This document shows, in pieces, positions 1 to 9,701 of a stretch of DNA of 64,000 nt. The position numbers and the translations under genes are program-made. The DNA is from CAWCTD01 sp963798455. Its GTDB lineage: Bacteria > Acidobacteriota > Terriglobia > Bryobacterales > Bryobacteraceae. Every line of letters begins with the position of its first letter. The first letter of the stretch is position 1. Location: the NCBI GenBank assembly GCA_963798455.1, contig CAWCTD010000003.1, positions 248,001-312,000 on the forward strand, given 5' to 3'. The notes under the pieces were generated by a model. It was not told where the DNA came from. It saw only the letters and a list, made by a program, of their open reading frames with translations, and ran no database searches.

Positions 1-283
1 TGTGGCGCAGGCACAGCAGGTTATCCTCACGCATCAGACGCAGCACGTGCTTGTGGTTCGCCTCAAAGCCGCGGCGCTCGAGCTCCGCCGTGATCCTGCG
101 GTAGCCATAGGCCGGGGACTGGAGGGCGATGTCTTGCATCGCGTCACGCAACTCCATCTCCACCGGGCAGTCCTGCGGTGGCACTCGCCAGCGGTAGTAG
201 CTGGCCCGGCTCAGTCCGGTCATCTGGCACAGGGCATTCACGGCTTGGCCTTGGGTGCCAGCTTCCCGGATCTCTTCAAACAA
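1..283 (-). CDS. IS3-family transposase OrfB (copy 1, cut by window edge)
   Basis: The first ~94 residues of the rve integrase-type transposase seen complete at 7088-7942. The visible part is the N-terminal HTH_21 region. The catalytic DDE residues lie to the left of the window, so it cannot be said whether this copy is active. The start is inferred from the position of the frame in the complete copies (TTG or frameshift entry). Confidence 0.85.
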   Translation of the reverse strand, partial: MFEEIREAGTQGQAVNALCQMTGLSRASYYRWRVPPQDCPVEMELRDAMQDIALQSPAYGYRRITAELERRGFEANHKHVLRLMREDNLLCLRH

Positions 284-627
284 GCAACCTCGCCAGTGAC
301 GACGGTGGGTGGGTGATGATCCCTGAAATGCCGCAAGGCCTTTTTTAAAAAATCGTTCTCCATCGCCAGTTGGCCAATCTTGCGCTCCAACTCGGCGATC
401 CGCTGCAACTCCGTCAAGACGGGAGACATTCCACGCCGGCCTACTCCCGGAAAGGCCGATTCACCGCGCGCTCGCCACTCGCCCCGCCACCGTTCCAGCA
501 GGTGCGGGCTCAGTTCCAACTGGCGGGCGACCTCACCGACCGTCCGCCCAGTGTCGATCTCTCGCATCGCAGCAACCTTCAGGTCGCGGCTGTAAACTCG
601 TCGGGCCAAATCCATACCTCTCTCCAT
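238..627 (-). CDS. IS3-family transposase OrfA (copy 1)
   Basis: A 129-residue helix-turn-helix protein that binds the element ends. The N-terminal half has a transposase-8-type HTH (VGEVARQLELSPHLLERW), and the C-terminal part has a leucine-rich coiled coil ending in MENDFLKKAL. It matches OrfA of the copies at 6744 and 38448. A second ATG four codons in (MDLARR) follows a GGAGAGAGG stretch and is an alternative start. The A-rich slippery site near its end allows fusion to OrfB. Confidence 0.9.
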   Translation of the reverse strand: MERGMDLARRVYSRDLKVAAMREIDTGRTVGEVARQLELSPHLLERWRGEWRARGESAFPGVGRRGMSPVLTELQRIAELERKIGQLAMENDFLKKALRHFRDHHPPTVVTGEVACLKRSGKLAPKAKP

Positions 628-678
628 TCAATGTATTCGGCCCCTTAACTTCGTGTCTCACTTTTGGGGTGCACTCCA

Positions 679-2525
679 AAGACAACGCACGCAACACCGT
701 CATCCCCCGTAACCCTGGCCCCTTCTTTCATGGCTTCCGCGACCCGCTGCTCAAAGTGCGCGGCCGTCTTGGCTTCGGGAATAGCGCTGTGCGGGCGGTC
801 AACGACGCACTCTTGGTCCTTTGGCGTCAACGCAGGAGTCCCTTCGAGTGCAGATCGTTGCAGAGAACGCCTTTCCCAGATGTAGAAGAAATCGCTCAGA
901 TGCGCATAGGGCACTGAATCGTAATAGGGCGGGTCTGTGAACCAGACCGAAGCAGATCTATCCGGAAGCGGATGTGAGCACGCATCCTCTCGCTGGACCG
1001 TCCCCGTGCGCGCGGAGACGACGTATGTTGGAGGAATCGAAGCTGCTGTCCGTTCATAGGCGCTGATGAACGATCCGCTCGCGTCGCCGATCGGACATGC
1101 TTCCGCAAAATCCCAAGCAGCCGGAATATCATGGCGAGCCAACGTGTGTACAGGGCACTCCGCGTCAGGCTTCCACGGAGTGTTCGCGTTGTTTAGATCA
1201 GCGGTCTTGCCCAGGCAGAGAGAGAGGAGTCGATTGACGGCTCCCGTCGTAACAGCAGAGCCACTTATACTTCGCGCGAGCGTTGACAGCGTGACGATCT
1301 GTCTCGCCGTGAACATATCACGGAATCTCTCGACCCCGTAGATTGGAAGGGAGATCCTGCGGAGTTCCGTTCGAGGAATCGGCTCATTTGGAACCGAGCA
1401 GAGGCCATTCGGAAGTGTCTGGTCAGAAGCTGCTTCCAGTTCGACTTGAGCCTTCCGGACAGGTTCGTAGTCTTCATGCCGGGCTAGTCGATAGCGGCGA
1501 CCCTGCTCGCCTGGCTTGAGCGCCACTACGGCAAGGAGGCGCGTCCCGCCGATGCGCCTTCCCTCCACATCGAACATGACATCCGCACCGCCGCGCTGCG
1601 CGGCAAGTAGCGCCCGCACGCGCTGAGGCGGAAGCGCGGTATGGCAGGCGGGACACACTGCCTTGGCGCGGGCAACCGTGCCCGGTGGAACTTCCTGTTC
1701 GAGCTTCGGCTCGAAGACCTCGAACTCGACATTGGGCGTCACGCCGTTGGCCCGCACGACCTGATATCGCAGCGCCCGCTTGCGGTTCGCTTTGTTGCAT
1801 AACCAGAACGACCTTGCCAGCGGTATCTCAGCCCCGCAGTCAGGGGACTCGCATCGCACGGTTCTCGCCCACAGGTAGGCAATCGGCGTTGCTCCGTCGG
1901 GGTCCTCTGGGTAGAAGCGGGCAAGCTCTTTCTCGGCCTCCTGTTTGATTTCGGCGCCCGCGCGCCGCAATTCTTCGGCGAGCTTGGGGCCGTGCCTGGG
2001 AATATCCTCCAGCATCACCTTGAGGATCAGACAGGCGACTGGATTCAGGTCACTGGCGAACGCGTCACACCCGACACGGAGCGCCTCCAAGGGAATCGAG
2101 CCCCCTCCGGCGAATGGATCGACGACCAGCGGGGGTTCTTCGCCATGCGCAGCTTTGACGAGCGTGCGGCTGACTTCGAGGTAGTTCGGGTTTGTGGAAA
2201 GGTCCCAATTGGCGAAGTCGGCGATGAACTTCAGAAGCGCTTGCCGTAAACCCTCATCGGAAGGGCTGACCACTCCCTGCACGGAAGGCAGAAGCTCCCG
2301 CGCCTTCTGTTTGAAGGCCTGCGGGCAGGATGGGTCGCACGGGTCCGGCCAGAGTAGCGCGAGGACCATCGCCCGGCAAGCGGCCAGTGGACGTCGCGCC
2401 CACCACAGATGCAGAGTGGACGGATGTCCATGCCGGATCGACTTCTCCCGCGCCGAATGCCTCGACACCTCAGCGACTGGGAAATCAACCTCGGCTAACC
2501 GCTTGCAGTCCCTTGGAATTCCCAT
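679..2525 (-). pseudogene. DUF1156-family adenine-type DNA methyltransferase, 3' end displaced by IS3 copy 1
   Basis: A SAM-dependent DNA methyltransferase, probably the self-marking enzyme of a defence operon. The N-terminus (EVSRHSAREKSIRHGH, then LHLWWARRPLAA) is characteristic of DUF1156. SAM motif I is DPFAGGGSIPLEAL near residue 140 and catalytic motif IV is TDPPYYDSVPY near residue 545. Cysteine pairs (CESPDCG, CPACH) between them suggest a zinc ribbon insert. The host sequence stops after about 616 residues at VACVVF; the last residues before the stop at 645 come from the IS end. Family members are usually longer, so the C-terminus should lie left of the window beyond the IS. It starts 6 bp after the SIR2 gene, implying one transcript. 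Confidence 0.85.
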
Positions 2526-2531
2526 GTATAT

Positions 2532-3617
2532 CTACCCCGCGCAGAACTCTGACAAGCGACTTGAGATCCACCTGTCGAGCCCGCAATGGAAGATGGCCGA
2601 CTTCCGCAAGCCGAAGAAGCGGCGGTAACGCTCTCCTGCCGGCGGACAGTTCTTCAGCACGACTTCAATGCCCGGTTGTGCCGGATCTCTTCTCGCCAAC
2701 TGCGCAGATTTCAGGAGGTGACGTATCTCAATGTCCGCTTCCGGCATCGAGTAACCCACGAAGAGCCACCGATCGGCTTGACACATGTTCCAACGCGCGT
2801 CTTCCCACTGCGCCTGAAAAGCAGCCACTGAGAGGTCCTTGCGGTAGCTGAATGTGGCAACACGGGTGCTCCAACGCCCACCGCACAATAGGCACTGGCG
2901 AAACTCCATGTTTTCGAGATCATGTGCTACTTGGTCGCCTCCAGGAAAAAGCTGAAAGTCTTCGGGCTCCATCAGCAGTTGGAAATGGATGGCGATCTTC
3001 CCCAGATCTAACTCAGCAGAACTGACCGTCCGGCAGCACTCGCAGTAGGCCCAATTTCCTGACCCATGCAGTTTGAAAATCGGCACGCCGCGTGCCGGTG
3101 TAAGCTCCCCATTGACGTTCCTCTGCCCAACTCCGTAATGAAATGGGCCACACCGCGCCAAGCAGCGCTCAGTGAGGATATCCCAATTCGTGGTTACCAC
3201 GGTGAGGTCGAAACGATCTATAAGACGGCGAAAGAACCCGTCGAGCGACGGCACTAGATCAGAGTGCTCATCGAGCAGCTTGAGCACCCTGTGGATTGTC
3301 ATCCGCCGGATGGCACGGAGTTTTTTGGGGCCGTACGAGTGCCCGAGCGAGTGGCCAGAGTTCGCGGCGAAATCGATCTGAGTGAAGTGGTCTTCAAGCG
3401 ACGGCCTGGGCTGCCCGTCCCGCCAACCGAATACCTTCTCCCAAAACTCTTTGATTCTGGAGGTGATGAACTCTTCCAGCCGCGTAGCCTCTTCGTTGTC
3501 GCCGTGACATTCGAACAGGTGATCCTGAAGCTTGCTACTGGTCGGCAAACCGAGATGGGCGGAGAAGCCAGAACCAAGGAAGAGCACCAGCCGGTCGCTT
3601 CGTGCTTCTGGAGTCAC
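2532..3617 (-). CDS. SIR2-family protein with zinc-binding cysteines
   Basis: A 361-residue SIR2-fold protein. Visible NAD-binding motifs are LFLGSGFSA near residue 12, VVTTNWD near residue 143, FKLHGSGNW near residue 190 and a late VGYSMPEAD. Two cysteine pairs (CECC and CLLCG) sit where sirtuins and SIR2 defence proteins bind zinc. In defence systems SIR2 domains usually hydrolyse NAD+ to abort infection; deacetylation is the alternative. Its start overlaps the helicase stop by 4 bp (ATGA), a sign of translational coupling. The gene is intact, but with its helicase and methylase partners interrupted its function here is uncertain. Confidence 0.85.
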   Translation of the reverse strand: MTPEARSDRLVLFLGSGFSAHLGLPTSSKLQDHLFECHGDNEEATRLEEFITSRIKEFWEKVFGWRDGQPRPSLEDHFTQIDFAANSGHSLGHSYGPKKLRAIRRMTIHRVLKLLDEHSDLVPSLDGFFRRLIDRFDLTVVTTNWDILTERCLARCGPFHYGVGQRNVNGELTPARGVPIFKLHGSGNWAYCECCRTVSSAELDLGKIAIHFQLLMEPEDFQLFPGGDQVAHDLENMEFRQCLLCGGRWSTRVATFSYRKDLSVAAFQAQWEDARWNMCQADRWLFVGYSMPEADIEIRHLLKSAQLARRDPAQPGIEVVLKNCPPAGERYRRFFGLRKSAIFHCGLDRWISSRLSEFCAG

Positions 3618-6600
3618 CGGGTTCCTCCTCCCAGCGTTTCAACGTCAAGCCGGTAGTGCTCTACCTTCGTGATCTCCTGCCAGTTGAAGCGCGCCGGGTC
3701 CTTGACCGGCGGTTCCAGTTTCGGCTCCGCCTTGCAGTTGGTGACCACATAGAGCCAGAAGCAGTCGCGGCGATCTTCGGCCACGCGGCGCTCGTTCGGC
3801 GTCAACAGCACGGAACCGGTTGCGGCTCCGATGCCCTTCACCTCGATTAGGCGCAACTCGCCGGAATTCAGGTCGATGCTGGTGAGGTCGTAGCCGAGGT
3901 CCTTCTCGTGGACGTCATAGACCGTCCGGCCTTGGCTTTCCTCGTACTCCGTGCCCACGCGCATGGCGGTCTGCTCTACCTCGGGATCAGGCCGCAGATG
4001 GCGGATCTCGGGCTTGTCTCGATCAGGGTGCGGGAGCACCAAGGCACTGGCCATCAACTCAACGCCCTGAAGGGTGAGAGAGCGCTCTTGCTCCAGCTCG
4101 GCGCGGCGGCGTTCGCGACGCTGGAGCAGATCCTGGTGGCGGGCCTCAGCCTGGGCCAGAAGGCCCTTGGCCCCTTCCTCGCCGCGATCGAGCGCGTCGG
4201 CGAATTTGCCGATGGTTTCGTCGGCTTTCTGGAGAAGCTCGGTCAGGGACAATTCCACATGGGCCTCGACGCGCGCGACCTCGGCCTCTCGCTCGTCGCG
4301 GACCTCTTGGAGGAAGGGCTGCAAGGCATGTTCGTGGATCCACTGCTCGGGCGGCTGCAGCAAGGCCACGGCCGGGAGAGGATCAGGCGGGGAATCGGGC
4401 AGGAGGTTGCCGAGGACGGTTGGGTCCTCCAAGCGAGGCGCCTCGCCCTCCGCGATCTCGATTGCGAACAGACGTTCGTGCGCGACATTCCCCAAGCCGT
4501 CCACGACCCGCGCCCGGTAGAAGTCGATCCTTGCCGGTTTGGTGTGGGCGAGGGAGTAAAAGCATGCGCCTTGCCGGAAGCACTCCTGACCTAAGTGCAG
4601 CAGTTGGAGCCGGACAGCCTCAAACAAGGGATGTCCGGGCGTGATCCATTCCAGGGTCTTGGAGTCGGCCGTTTCGCGGTCGGTGGAGCAGCGCGGATAG
4701 CGGGTGGCGATCTGGCCGTAGCGCCAGTGCTCGTCCCGCTCGTGGCGGCGCAGGGCGAGTGGCGTCGCGCCGATGACGTCGAAGGTGTGGGAGGAGTTCT
4801 CGACGGGGCGCAGGTTGAGCGAGACGAAGACCGCGGAGTCGCGGAGGAACCGGGCGATGGTTTCGGGGACGACGCGGCGCTCCTGCGCGCGGGCCCGGCG
4901 CTCGATGAGCATCTCGAGGTTCAGGCTGCGTGTGGCGAGTCCCTCAAGGGCGTTCTGGCAGATGGACCGGAAGCGGTCCTCCTGAACGTTGTGGAGCAGC
5001 CGGTCTTCCAGGTCGGCATCGCCGAGCTTTCCCGAGTAGTAGTCGCGCAGGACACGCTCGACGTGGGCGGAGGGGAGGATCTCGCCGATGACGTTGAACA
5101 CGGAATCGTCATCCAGGGCGTCCCGGATCTCCTGGAGCTTTTCGTGTAGCTTGCGGAGGACCTGGCCTTCGATGGTGTTGGTGGCGACGAAGTTGAAGAT
5201 CAGGCAATCCTCAAGCTGGCCGTAGCGGTGTATGCGGCCCATGCGCTGCTCGAGCCGGTTGGGGTTCCAGGGGATGTCGTAGTTGAAGAGGATGTGGCAG
5301 CACTGGAGGTTGATACCTTCGCCCGCGGCTTCCGTGGCTACAAGGATCTGAATGGCAGCGTCCCTGAACTGCTGTTCGGTGTAGAGGCGGGTACCCGGCT
5401 TCTCGCGGTCTCCGGGGTGCATGCCGCCGTGGATGCAGCCGACCTGGAAACCCCAGTCACGGAAGCGCTTGACGAGATAGTCGAGGGTATCTTTGAATTC
5501 CGTGAAGATGAGCAGGCGCTTCTGGGGGTCCTCGCGAAAGCCGTAGCACTCCAGGAGGCTCTTGAGCTTAGCGAGCTTGGCTTCCGCGTCCGTATCGGCC
5601 AGTTCCTGGGCGCGAAGGGCGAAGGCGCGAAGTTCCTGTACCTCTTCGCGAACCTCGGCGGGATTCTGGGCGAGGGTGACCGCTGCAAGCTGTTCTTCGA
5701 GGCGTTCGCGCTCAGCGTCCTCCATCTCCTCGAGTTCTTCGGCCGAGGGGAGATCCCTGGGAAAGTCAGCGGGCAGGCTGCGAGTAAGTTCTTGGGCCCG
5801 GCGGAGATTCTCTTCGAGGCGGCGGGCCCTCTTCTCAAGCGAGCGCTGGAGGGAAAAGCTCGATGAGGCCAGCCTGCGCTGATAGAGAGACATGAGGAAG
5901 CCTACAGCGCGGGCGCGGGGATCGTCGGTGACGCCGGCTGCCCGGGTGCTCTCCCGCTTCACGAAGCGGGTGATGTCCCGGTAGAGGTCGAACTCGGGGC
6001 CGTCGATGCGGAAGTCGGCGGTGTGCGGGATGCGCTTGGTGAAGATCTTGCGGCAGGCCCAAGTCCCGTCCGGCTGGCGGTGAGGGAAGTGGACCATGGC
6101 CTCTTTGGTGCGGCGGAGGTAGAACGGGGCATGGCGGCGCTCCATGGCCTGCCGGATGGACTTGACGTCGGCGAAAACGTCAGCGTCAAGGAGCTGAAGA
6201 AAGAAGGAGAAGTTCTCGGGGTCGCCACGGTGCGGGGTGGCGGTCAGCAGGAGGATGTGGTCGGAGGCGTCGCGCAAGAGCTCGCCGAGCCGGTAGCGCT
6301 GGGTCTTGTGCTCGGGATCGGAGGCGGACATGCGGTGGGCTTCATCGATAATGACGAGTTCCCACTGAACCTGGCGCAGTCCGGGGAGAACATCGGTGCG
6401 CTTGGCGAGGTCGAGCGAAGTGATGACTTGGCTGTGCTCCAGCCACTGGTTGACGCCGAATTGCTCGCGGATGTCTTCCCCCTTGAGCGGTACGAAATTC
6501 TCGTGGAACTTCTCCCACATCTCGCGCTTCCACTGAAAGGTAAGGTTGGCGGGGCAGACGATGAGGATGCGGTCGCAAAGGCCGCGGAGCTTCAGCTCGC

Positions 6601-6692
6601 GGATGAGGAGACCGGCCATGATGGTCTTGCCCGCACCAGCGTCGTCGGCAAGGAGGAAGCGGACACGGGGGGCCTTCAGCAGGTGGTCGTAG
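3614..6692 (-). pseudogene. SNF2-type helicase with C-terminal DUF3883, main part (5' end cut off by IS3 copy 2)
   Basis: Superfamily 2 SNF2-like ATPase, about 1137 residues when rejoined with 8216-8554. Walker A is DDAGAGKT, Walker B is IIDEAH, motif III is LLTATPH, and motifs V/VI are EAAGEGINL and QRMGRIHRYGQ. A long charged coiled coil follows. The C-terminus GYDLTS...ELRLIEVKG matches DUF3883, a PD-(D/E)XK-like fold. Architecture and neighbours recall DISARM DrmD-type helicases. The IS split lies about 25 residues before Walker A. The present frame could restart at a GTG inside the IS end (MSHFWG), keeping the ATPase core but losing the N-terminal 113 residues. Confidence 0.88.
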
Positions 6693-6743
6693 TGGAGTGC
6701 ACCCCAAAAGTGAGACACGAAGTTAAGGGGCCGAATACATTGA

Positions 6744-7133
6744 ATGGAGAGAGGTATGGATTTGGCCCGACGAGTTTACAGCCGCGACCTGAAGGTTGCT
6801 GCGATGCGAGAGATCGACACTGGGCGGACGGTCGGTGAGGTCGCCCGCCAGTTGGAACTGAGCCCGCACCTGCTGGAACGGTGGCGGGGCGAGTGGCGAG
6901 CGCGCGGTGAATCGGCCTTTCCGGGAGTAGGCCGGCGTGGAATGTCTCCCGTCTTGACGGAGTTGCAGCGGATCGCCGAGTTGGAGCGCAAGATTGGCCA
7001 ACTGGCGATGGAGAACGATTTTTTAAAAAAGGCCTTGCGGCATTTCAGGGATCATCACCCACCCACCGTCGTCACTGGCGAGGTTGCTTGTTTGAAGAGA
7101 TCCGGGAAGCTGGCACCCAAGGCCAAGCCGTGA
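6744..7133 (+). CDS. IS3-family transposase OrfA (copy 2)
   Basis: 129 residues, identical to OrfA of copies 1 and 3. N-terminal HTH, C-terminal leucine zipper. The codons for LKK near the end form the A AAA AAG slippery heptamer that would let ribosomes slip to the orfB frame. Confidence 0.92.
   Translation: MERGMDLARRVYSRDLKVAAMREIDTGRTVGEVARQLELSPHLLERWRGEWRARGESAFPGVGRRGMSPVLTELQRIAELERKIGQLAMENDFLKKALRHFRDHHPPTVVTGEVACLKRSGKLAPKAKP
7019..7031 (+). promoter_or_regulatory. Programmed -1 frameshift site between orfA and orfB
   Basis: Six T then six A then G. The in-frame reading is TTA AAA AAG, so A AAA AAG at 7025-7031 is a canonical -1 slippery heptamer. The -1 frame is open from here into orfB, so an OrfAB fusion can be made as is usual in IS3 elements. 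The same site occurs in copies 1 and 3. Confidence 0.85.
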
Positions 7134-7942
7134 ATGCCCTGTGCCAGATGACCGGACTGAGCCGGGCCAGCTACTACCGCTGGCGAGTGCCACCGCAGGA
7201 CTGCCCGGTGGAGATGGAGTTGCGTGACGCGATGCAAGACATCGCCCTCCAGTCCCCGGCCTATGGCTACCGCAGGATCACGGCGGAGCTCGAGCGCCGC
7301 GGCTTTGAGGCGAACCACAAGCACGTGCTGCGTCTGATGCGTGAGGATAACCTGCTGTGCCTGCGCCACAAGTCCTTTGTGGTCACGACCGATTCACGGC
7401 ATGCTCTGCCGGTCTACCCGAACCTGGCGCAAGGCATCCTCCCTGATGCGATCAACCAACTCTGGGTCGCCTACATCACCTATATCCGGCTGCGCAGGGA
7501 GTTTGTGTACTTGGCGGTGTTGCTGGATGCGTTTTCGCGGCGAGTGATCGGATGGGCCCTGGGCCGCACCTTGGAGGCCCAGTTGGCCCTTTCCGCACTG
7601 CGGATGGCGCTGCGCCAGCGCCATCCGGGGCCAGGGCTGGTGCATCATTCCGATCGTGGCGTTCAGTATGCCTCATATGACTACACCGATCTGCTGAAAG
7701 AGCACAAGATCAGGATCAGCATGAGCCGCAAGGGGAATCCGTACGACAATGCCGCCTGCGAGTCCTTCATGAAGACGCTGAAGTACGAGGAGGTTTACCG
7801 AACCGAGTACCGGGACTTGGCCGACGCCTACGCCTCGATCGGTGAGTTCATCGAGCGTGTCTACAACCAGCAAAGACTCCACTCGGCTCTGGGCTATGTG
7901 CCACCGGCCGAGTTCGAGCAGAACGCGGGGGCCCGACCATGA
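7088..7942 (+). CDS. IS3-family transposase OrfB (copy 2) with catalytic Asp changed to Tyr
   Basis: 284-residue integrase-core transposase. HTH_21 is at the N-terminus, then the rve core. The second and third catalytic residues are present (HHSDRGVQY, and the Glu of DNAACESFMK). The first aspartate, expected in WVADITY as in copy 3, is tyrosine here (WVAYITY) because of G to T at 7472. This copy should be unable to catalyse its own transposition. TTG is the nominal start at 7088; expression is probably by frameshift fusion from OrfA. Confidence 0.93.
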   Translation: MFEEIREAGTQGQAVNALCQMTGLSRASYYRWRVPPQDCPVEMELRDAMQDIALQSPAYGYRRITAELERRGFEANHKHVLRLMREDNLLCLRHKSFVVTTDSRHALPVYPNLAQGILPDAINQLWVAYITYIRLRREFVYLAVLLDAFSRRVIGWALGRTLEAQLALSALRMALRQRHPGPGLVHHSDRGVQYASYDYTDLLKEHKIRISMSRKGNPYDNAACESFMKTLKYEEVYRTEYRDLADAYASIGEFIERVYNQQRLHSALGYVPPAEFEQNAGARP

Positions 7943-8215
7943 GGTTGCTCGGCGACCGGATCTTCACCGGGGGGCTCCGCCCCCAGGCCCCTGGGATTTA
8001 TCGCCTTACGGCCAAAATGGCTGCTTTCGGAGGCGGCCAAGGCCGCCCCCTGCCATTCCGGCTGCTGAGTCGGCGCTCGGGTTGCGTCCCCGCAGTGCCC
8101 TATCCTCCGCTCAGGTACTTCCAGAGTGGAAAACATCAACCCCGCCGTGCAATACTTTTCCATCGAACGGCGACTACCCCCTTAACTCGCTGTCTCACGC
8201 CAGGGGTTCACTTCA

Positions 8216-8554
8216 GTAGACGGCCTCCAGTTGGTGGGGGAGGGGATCGACGCGGCAGACCGAGAGGCCGAAGTAGGGATCGAACTCGTAGGCGATGCCG
8301 AGGGCGTAGGCCTGGAGAGCGAGGCGGAGCAGGGCGGGATCTCCGTCGTAGGACCGGACCGATTCGACGACGCGAAGGAGCTTGAGCTCCTCCGAACGGA
8401 GGGTTACGCGGCGGAATTGCTGCGTTCGAGTGCCGATCAGGCCGAGCACCCAGGTAGTTGGGCTACTGTGGCGGATTGTCTCGACTTGCATCGGCTCACT
8501 GAACAGAGGGCCGAGCAGAAGATGCCCTTCGAGGATTGACGGTTCGTCAGACAT
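8216..8554 (-). pseudogene. SNF2-type helicase, detached N-terminal fragment
   Basis: 113 residues starting MSDEPSILEG and ending in DPLPHQLEAVY, the region just before the helicase Q motif and Walker A. It reads in frame into the fragment at 3614-6692 when the IS is removed. With the IS present it ends at a TGA made by the IS terminus. The ATG at 8554 is preferred over the TTG two codons upstream. About 270 bp without an evident gene separate it from the recombinase at 8829. Confidence 0.88.
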
Positions 8555-8828
8555 GCGCAACCGATGAAAAGAGGTCTAGAAAGTACTTTACTCCGAATCA
8601 ATGCAAGCCAACAGCCTGCCCCTCAGGTTGGCGGTCTCGAACGTTTCAGATAGCAATCGAGCCCAAACCAGCTTGCCGCGCGCCTGCGTCCACCGCCCGG
8701 CAGAACACGCTCACAAGCTGCATCTGCTCCAAGGTGGAACATCGGGTCCTGGCGAGGGCCGGATTGCCTGTCCTCACAGACGGAGCCCGAACGAATAGCA
8801 GTCGGGGCCTTGTCCCACATGGCTTTAT

Positions 8829-9512
8829 TCAGTTTTTGGAACGCTCCTCAAGCGTCCGAGTCACTGTTCCTAACCCGAGACCCAGCCGCTCTGCAATCGC
8901 ACGCAGAGGAAGGCCCTGGTGTCGGAGGGCAACCACTTCCTCCCGGTCAAAGACTTTCTTCGGACGATGTGGAGGCAGGTCCCGCCCGGACCGGCTGTGG
9001 ACAGTCTTGCCCACCCGGCCGGCGTCGAAATCTCGCCGGTACCGCAACTGGCCAGCGAGTGACCTTTCTCGGATCAGAGACCGCTCGAATTCCGCAGCTG
9101 CCCCCAAGACGTGCAGCAGGAAGCGGGAAGTGGGATTGGCTTGGTCGGTGTCCAGGCCTTGGGTGACGGCGATGAACCGGACGCCATGGTGCTCGAGCCT
9201 TTGGATGTTGTTCAGGCAGTCCACAAGTGATCTTCCGAATCGGTCGAGCTTCCAGAGGAGCAAGCAGTCGAACTTCCTCGCGGCGGCATCTCCCATCAGA
9301 CGGTTCAGGCCGGGCCGTTGTGTCTGCGCTCCGCTCATGACATCCTGGTACACCCCAACCACGGGCCACCCCTGATGGGCGGCGTATTCCTGCAGTTCAC
9401 GGAGTTGGAGTTCGCAGTTCTGGTCGGCGGTGCTGACCCTGGTATAGAGCGCCACCCTGACTGCAGACGCGACGGGCGGCTCGGCTCGGTGCGCACCGAG
9501 GTCGTTCTCCAT
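8829..9512 (-). CDS. Small serine recombinase (resolvase family)
   Basis: About 227 residues. The catalytic serine motif YTRVSTADQN is near residue 22, followed by the conserved WKLDRFGRSL and the E-helix FERSLIRERS. A C-terminal HTH (LPLRAIAERLGLGLGTV) binds DNA. It acts in site-specific inversion, resolution or transposition. It is only distantly similar to the three closely related recombinases at 9917, 54663 and 55793. The start ATG at 9512 is chosen because the catalytic domain begins shortly after it and a GAAGGG lies upstream. Confidence 0.85.
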   Translation of the reverse strand: MENDLGAHRAEPPVASAVRVALYTRVSTADQNCELQLRELQEYAAHQGWPVVGVYQDVMSGAQTQRPGLNRLMGDAAARKFDCLLLWKLDRFGRSLVDCLNNIQRLEHHGVRFIAVTQGLDTDQANPTSRFLLHVLGAAAEFERSLIRERSLAGQLRYRRDFDAGRVGKTVHSRSGRDLPPHRPKKVFDREEVVALRHQGLPLRAIAERLGLGLGTVTRTLEERSKN

Positions 9513-9701
9513 CGAGACAACCCTTCGTGCGCCACCCGCCAACGGCGCGTTTTCTATTTCACAGACAAGGGCGAGATCTGCCGGCTTCGCGAATTTGTGT
9601 CCGATTTGTGCCAGAAATATGCTGATCTGGCGGATCTGGACGATCTGGGGAGACGAGAGAACAGTAACTTACGTGTTTTCAACGGGGGTAGGTGGACCGA
9701 T

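Larger units (their letters stand above)
1..678 (-). mobile_element. IS3-family element, copy 1 (runs off the window's left edge)
   Basis: This segment is the reverse complement of the left ~678 bp of the complete 1523-bp elements at 6693 and 38397. The terminal sequence TGGAGTGCACCCC lies at 678 reading leftwards. It contains all of orfA and the start of orfB; the other end and its target duplication are outside the window. It sits inside the DUF1156 methyltransferase gene, whose reading frame runs across the IS end and stops at 645. Confidence 0.95.
6693..8215 (+). mobile_element. IS3-family element, copy 2, inserted in the SNF2 helicase gene
   Basis: 1523 bp with imperfect terminal inverted repeats. 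The left end reads TGGAGTGCACCCC; the right end, inverted, reads TGAAGTGAACCCC. It is flanked by a 4-bp target duplication GTAG (6689-6692 and 8216-8219). Removing the IS and one GTAG restores the helicase frame exactly (EAVY then DHLL). Compared with copy 3 I found two base differences: G to T at 7472 in orfB and A for C at 8008 in the 3' noncoding region. Confidence 0.97.

Noticed and set aside
3908..6838. Long plus-strand open frames opposite the helicase (e.g. 3908-4594, 6023-6838)
   Set aside because: They are antisense frames created by GC-rich codon usage; no motifs or ribosome sites, and the minus-strand protein is clearly real.
1..8215. Composite transposon formed by the two inverted IS3 copies
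   Set aside because: Copy 2 has its own 4-bp duplication and the helicase reads in frame across it, so each IS inserted alone into a pre-existing operon.
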